A stretch of DNA of 64,000 nt from UBA6163 sp031411655 (GTDB lineage Bacteria > Planctomycetota > Planctomycetia > Pirellulales > Pirellulaceae), in contig JANOBM010000175.1 in NCBI GenBank assembly GCA_031411655.1, forward strand, positions 1-64,000. Direction: 5' to 3'. Below the pieces are notes generated by a model that did not search any database, had not been told where the DNA came from, and was given only the letters and a program-made list of their open reading frames with translations. How positions within the stretch are numbered: the first letter of the stretch is position 1; every line of letters begins with the position of its first letter. Below are positions 60,140 through 64,000 of this stretch, in pieces. Made by a program: the position numbers and the translations under genes.

Positions 60140-62542
60140 ATGGGCCGTCTCCAAACTTCCATCGGCCTAGTCACTGGAACCGACATTGTCGGTACCGTCG
60201 ACAAGTTGATCGCAATCAGCGCTCGACCGCGTGATCGTTTGGTTGCCAGGACAGGGGACCTCAATAAACAACAAGTTGCGATCGCCGAATTGACCGCGCT
60301 TGTCATTGGTGTTCAGTTTTCCGGTAACAAGCTCAATGCCGCGTCTCAATACGAAGCGCGAAAGGCAACCAGTAGCAACGAGGCCGCGTTGACCGCGTCT
60401 GCGACCGCAACAGCCGAGTTGGGCGATGTTCGTGCACGCACCACCCAACTCGCTGCCACGCATGTCGTTCAATCCAAGACACTGACCTCGGACCCTGCTG
60501 CTGATTTAGGTTTTGTCGGTACGATTCGAGTCCGCGCGGGGGGATCAATCCAAAGTAGTGTTTCACTTGATGCACTGAATCAAGGTGAGGGCGTCACCAA
60601 AGGCTCGATCCGAATCACCGACCGCGCGGGAAATACCGAAGACATCGACCTATCGAAAGCAAGCACCATTGATGACGTCATCAATGCGATCAATAGCGCT
60701 TCAAAGGCGAAAGTCACCGCGACAACGGTTGGTGACTCCATTCGATTGACCGATGTCAGTGGCTCGACCGCTGGAAACTTGCAGGTGGGTGAAGTCAACG
60801 GTGGCGAGACCGCCGCCGATCTCGGAATTCGCGGGCTAAACGTCGCCGCATCGGTCGCAACGGGACAAGATATCTATGGAAACATCACCGACACGGCACC
60901 TACGGGATTGCAAGGCGTCCCACTTTCCTCGCTCGGCGGCGGAAATGGGCTTGGGGCTTTGACGTCGATCAACGTGACGACGACGAATGGCCAAACTTCC
61001 ACCATCGATCTTTCCACCGCGACCACGACTCACGATGTCATTCGGTTGATCAATGAAAGCGGCTTACAAGTCGAAGCCAAGCTGAATGATTCCGGAACCG
61101 GGTTCCGAGTTCGAGACCTGTCCGGCGGCTCAACCAATGCGTTTTCGATCTCCTCAACCGATGCAACGGCCACTCGCCTAAAACTCGATGGCGCGTCGTC
61201 GGGTCGCGTAATCAATGGCGGCGACTTACTAAAGCAGTTGGTTACATCATCCACGAAGCTTTCATCCCTCCGCCAAGGCCGCGGAATCGATGAAGGCACA
61301 ATCGTTCTCAAAGATTCCAATGGACAAACTGCCACCATCGACCTAACCGATGCACCTACAGCAACGGTTGGCGATTTGATCACTCGCATCAATGCAACGA
61401 GCCTCTCGATTACCGCAGCGATCAACGCCTCCGGCGACGGTATCGTGATCGATGATAACGGCGGAGGCACGACTCGAACAAGCGTTACCGATACCAGCGA
61501 CGACACTACCGCGGCAGACCTAGGCCTTAAAACGGCTTCAGTCGACACCGCCGTCGGAAATGGTACTGTGCAACGAATCGATGCCGCGCAGTCCGACTTA
61601 ATCACGGTTTCAGCAACAGACAGCCTGCAAGATATCGTTTCGAGAATCAATGAGAAGTCGAAGTTCTCTACCGCGACAATCGTTACCGATAATGACGGCA
61701 AACGAAGCATCGCATTTCGCAGTGCACGCGGAGGTGACGACGGTCGATTGGCCATTTCAACCAATGGCTTTGATCTTGGGCTCAGGACGACCGCAGTCGG
61801 CACCGATGCGAAGATTGAAATTCAAGGGACCGATGGTGCAACACGGCTTCTACGATCTTCCGATGGAGTTTTCACCGATGTCAATCCAGGGCTTTCGATA
61901 ACCGCCAAGGCCGTTACCGAAGACTTCGTAAACATCGGTATCGCTCGCGATACAACGACTGTGGTGGGTAACGTCAAAGCCTTCGTCGCCCAGTACAACA
62001 AGTTGGTCGACAAGCTATCTGCGTTGACCTTCTTCAGCTCGGACTCGAACGAAGTGGGCCTGCTGTTCGGAAGTAGCGAGGCATTGCGAATCGAAACCAG
62101 CTTCTCTCGCTTGCTCTCGGGATCGCTTGTTGGCGCGGGGAGCATCCGAGGCATCGCGGAACTTGGGTTGACGTTCGATGACAAAGGCAAGCTTGAGCTA
62201 AGCGAGACAAAACTCACAAATAAGCTGGCTTCGAATAGCGATGCGGTCGCCGAATTCTTGACAAAAGAAAACACTGGCTTGGTGGCAAAGTTAAGCGATG
62301 TTTCTGATCGTATCGCCGGTGCAAAGAATAGCTTGCTGATCAATCGAACCGAAGCGCTCGGGGCACGTATCCAGAAAAACAATCTGCAGGCTGAGTCTCT
62401 TAAAGGTCGATTGGACAAGGAACGCGAACGATTGCTCAGTAAATACTACGCGGCGGAGCAAGCGATTTCTAATCTGCAAAGCAACCAAAGCGCAATCTCG
62501 CGAATTCAATTTATTGGCAATTACACCAACTCTTCGAATTAG
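60140..62542 (+). CDS. fliD: Flagellar cap protein FliD (HAP2), enlarged
   Basis: Filament-tip protein that helps insert flagellin subunits. The N-terminus GLVTGTDIVGTVDKLIAI and C-terminal coiled coil (LGARIQKNNLQAESLKGRLDKERERLLSKYYAAE) are characteristic. At 800 residues it is much longer than the usual ~450-500. The middle holds repeated flagellin hook IN-like units, for example GSIRITDRAGNTEDIDLSKAS, TSINVTTTNGQTSTIDLSTA and GTIVLKDSNGQTATIDLTDA, each preceding a DVI..IN helix. The ATG at 60140 follows GAGGGCC. FliS is encoded 35 bases after it. Confidence 0.92.
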   Translation: MGRLQTSIGLVTGTDIVGTVDKLIAISARPRDRLVARTGDLNKQQVAIAELTALVIGVQFSGNKLNAASQYEARKATSSNEAALTASATATAELGDVRARTTQLAATHVVQSKTLTSDPAADLGFVGTIRVRAGGSIQSSVSLDALNQGEGVTKGSIRITDRAGNTEDIDLSKASTIDDVINAINSASKAKVTATTVGDSIRLTDVSGSTAGNLQVGEVNGGETAADLGIRGLNVAASVATGQDIYGNITDTAPTGLQGVPLSSLGGGNGLGALTSINVTTTNGQTSTIDLSTATTTHDVIRLINESGLQVEAKLNDSGTGFRVRDLSGGSTNAFSISSTDATATRLKLDGASSGRVINGGDLLKQLVTSSTKLSSLRQGRGIDEGTIVLKDSNGQTATIDLTDAPTATVGDLITRINATSLSITAAINASGDGIVIDDNGGGTTRTSVTDTSDDTTAADLGLKTASVDTAVGNGTVQRIDAAQSDLITVSATDSLQDIVSRINEKSKFSTATIVTDNDGKRSIAFRSARGGDDGRLAISTNGFDLGLRTTAVGTDAKIEIQGTDGATRLLRSSDGVFTDVNPGLSITAKAVTEDFVNIGIARDTTTVVGNVKAFVAQYNKLVDKLSALTFFSSDSNEVGLLFGSSEALRIETSFSRLLSGSLVGAGSIRGIAELGLTFDDKGKLELSETKLTNKLASNSDAVAEFLTKENTGLVAKLSDVSDRIAGAKNSLLINRTEALGARIQKNNLQAESLKGRLDKERERLLSKYYAAEQAISNLQSNQSAISRIQFIGNYTNSSN

Positions 62543-62577
62543 CGACCGCAACCGAACGACAAGGGAATGATCTCAAA

Positions 62578-63042
62578 ATGCTCTCGTATCAAGCGTACCC
62601 CTCAAACGATGATTCAAGTGCATTCCGATACCTTGAATCTGCCGTCCGCACCGCACCACCAGCGAAGCTGCGTTTGATGTTGATAGAACGCGCTGTGGGT
62701 CTGTGCCAAGCGATTGCGCATCGTTGGCGGGCGGCTAAGCCCGATGTCGGCTGTGATGAACAGACGCTGCTCCTTCGCGATATTATGACCGAACTGCTTT
62801 CTGGTGTTGGAAAAAGCGACTTGCCTGTCGCGATCCAAGTATCGGACCTCTACGTGTTTCTTAGCAAACATCTTACCTCAGCCGAGCTGATGTGCGATGT
62901 CACCATGATCGACGAGATTCAGACCGTCCTCGAGACGGAAGCAGAAACATGGCGCATCGTGTGTGCAACAGCCACGAAAAGCCCTGCAACCGAACGCCTA
63001 CGCACGGAATCTCCCCGAGCCACGTTGAATCTGAATGGCTAG
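62578..63042 (+). CDS. fliS: Flagellin export chaperone FliS
   Basis: 154-residue helical chaperone that binds the flagellin C-terminus and prevents early polymerisation. The family beginning is seen in AYPSNDDSSAFRYLESAVRTAPPAKLRLMLIERAVGLCQAI, cut here into its main helix; the A-Y and TAPPAKL elements are the most conserved. A helical bundle follows (DLPVAIQVSDLYVFLSKHL). The sequence is divergent from Bacillus or E. coli FliS, but place after fliD supports the call. It is the last gene of the flagellar block. Confidence 0.82.
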   Translation: MLSYQAYPSNDDSSAFRYLESAVRTAPPAKLRLMLIERAVGLCQAIAHRWRAAKPDVGCDEQTLLLRDIMTELLSGVGKSDLPVAIQVSDLYVFLSKHLTSAELMCDVTMIDEIQTVLETEAETWRIVCATATKSPATERLRTESPRATLNLNG

Positions 63043-63308
63043 TGGGAAGTCGAGTACCGTCCGTGAGTGCTGCGTAGTCAAACGGTAAAATCACGGCCAA
63101 CTCTTGCGAAAAATGGCGTTAATGCGGTGGGTTGCTGACCTCCTCGGGCACTGGCGACCTGCGCGAAATCTTTTAAGCGTATTTGGCATTGCCCTTCGTT
63201 ACACGGTGCCGGGTTCCAGTTAGACTTTGTATCCCGCTGATTCATCGTTCTCGCCTGATTCACGGCTTTCGCACGCCCCTATCGATCAATCCAATCGCTT
63301 GAGCCAAC

Positions 63309-64000
63309 ATGAGTAGTTCGTCTTCCCACTCCGAAGGCTTCACGTTCGTTAAATGGACCGTTTGCGTCATCGCAGCAATCGGTTTCGCATTCGATATTTA
63401 CGAACTGCTGATGTTACCTTTGATCATCAAGCCAGCGCTCGCATCATTGAGCGCAGCGGAGGTCGATGCGATGGTCCTGAGTGGGATGTCGCGCCCTGAA
63501 GCCATTTCCACTTGGTTGCCGGGAGGCGTCAATTATGTCCGCTGGGCTCGATTGCTCTTCTTTGCCCCCGCAGTTGCCGGCGGTATCTTTGGCCTGCTCG
63601 GTGGCTGGTTAACGGATAAACTCGGTCGTCGTCGCGTACTTACATTCAGCATCTTGCTTTACGCCTTTGGAGCCTTCGCGGCAGGCTTTTCGACCAGTCT
63701 TTATCATCTATTGTTTTTCCGATGCTGTGTTTTTGTCGGAGTATGCGTTGAGTTCGTCGCTGCGGTGGCATGGTTAGCCGAGTTGTTTCCTAATCATGAC
63801 CAGCGAGAAAAGGTGCTCGGCTGGACACAAGCTTTTTCATCGTTCGGCGGATTGATGGTTGCGGGCATGAATATTCTTGCTGTCAAGATCGCGATGAGCC
63901 TTCCCGAGATCGCTGGTGGACACGAAGCCTGGCGATACACACTTATCTCTGGTGTTATCCCTGCGCTGCCATTGATTTTGATTCGCCCTTTCCTACCTGA
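63309..64000 (+). CDS. MFS transporter, N-terminal part (cut by window edge)
   Basis: Open frame from ATG at 63309 through the right edge, 230 full codons. The first helix is KWTVCVIAAIGFAFDIYELLMLPL, followed by a hydrophilic loop (about 50-75), then the helix pair FFAPAVAGGIFGLLGGWLTDKLGRRRVLT holding the MFS signature G-x3-D-(R/K)-x-G-R-(R/K). Later helices include YHLLFFRCCVFVGVCVEF. FDIYE in helix 1 resembles the aromatic-acid/H+ or sugar porter group, but the substrate is unknown. The C-terminal half is outside the window. It begins 266 bases after fliS; no link to the flagellum is suggested. Confidence 0.85.
   Translation, partial: MSSSSSHSEGFTFVKWTVCVIAAIGFAFDIYELLMLPLIIKPALASLSAAEVDAMVLSGMSRPEAISTWLPGGVNYVRWARLLFFAPAVAGGIFGLLGGWLTDKLGRRRVLTFSILLYAFGAFAAGFSTSLYHLLFFRCCVFVGVCVEFVAAVAWLAELFPNHDQREKVLGWTQAFSSFGGLMVAGMNILAVKIAMSLPEIAGGHEAWRYTLISGVIPALPLILIRPFLP

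Overview
The window looks like chromosomal DNA of a planctomycete, most likely a Rhodopirellula-like member of the Pirellulaceae. This is an inference from gene content and style: a Tat-exported Gfo/Idh/MocA oxidoreductase, a DUF1570 protein, a SHOCT-domain protein, Ala/Lys-rich histone H1-like proteins, an alpha-glucan phosphorylase with a DUF3417 N-terminus, the futalosine-route enzyme MqnE, and intergenic palindromic repeats of a kind I associate with that group. No rRNA genes, CRISPR array or prophage were seen.

Layout. 1-84: 5' end of an ISL3-type transposase cut by the window edge. 296-3504: exported oxidoreductase, a 29-residue very basic protein missed by ordinary ORF length cut-offs, and a coiled-coil protein. 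3733-8255: isoprenoid-precursor cluster xseB-ispA-dxs, then nadK after a palindromic repeat. 8279-10814: secreted alpha/beta hydrolase and a tandem UspA protein. 11017-18370 (minus): nusA-infB-rbfA, followed by an HhH-GPD-like protein with a histone-like tail and a YebC-family gene; rimP is not at its usual place upstream of nusA. 19838-25710: a compact pilus/secretion-motor module in which a pseudopilin, GspE/PilB-type ATPase and GspF/PilC-type platform protein enclose a CheY-like receiver, a histidine kinase and a STAS protein, several with overlapping ends. 25754-32543: radical SAM, FHA, Dabb, an Aas-like acyltransferase/acyl-ACP ligase fusion, a DUF218 protein and a DUF1570 protein. 32566-39591: LarA-like protein, mqnE, nadB, a VOC protein, rsmD and an acyl-CoA-dehydrogenase-like protein. 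39845-49651: alpha-glucan phosphorylase, SHOCT and NHL proteins, a fused ABC-2 permease/CPBP protease, a beta-helix protein and a UvrD/PcrA helicase. 49897-53528: histone H1-like protein, lipoprotein, tRNA-Ser(UGA), and hisE-hisG-rhodanese (minus). 53770-63042: flagellar filament cluster flgL-fliW-csrA-fliC-fliD-fliS. 63309-64000: start of an MFS transporter running off the right edge.

How the genes work together. The flagellar block has the filament-junction protein, flagellin, cap and flagellin chaperone together with FliW and CsrA, the partner-switch pair that in other bacteria couples flagellin translation to secretion. Sigma-28-type -10 boxes (GCCGATAA) precede flgL and fliW, a related site precedes fliC, and strong terminators follow csrA and fliC. 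The filament proteins are enlarged: flagellin carries three tandem repeats with an exact 285-bp (95-residue) period, and FlgL and FliD are about twice usual size. The strongest candidates for something not well described are the pilus-motor module with embedded signalling proteins (19838-25710), the repeat-bearing flagellin, the HhH protein with a histone-like tail, and the ABC-2/CPBP fusion.
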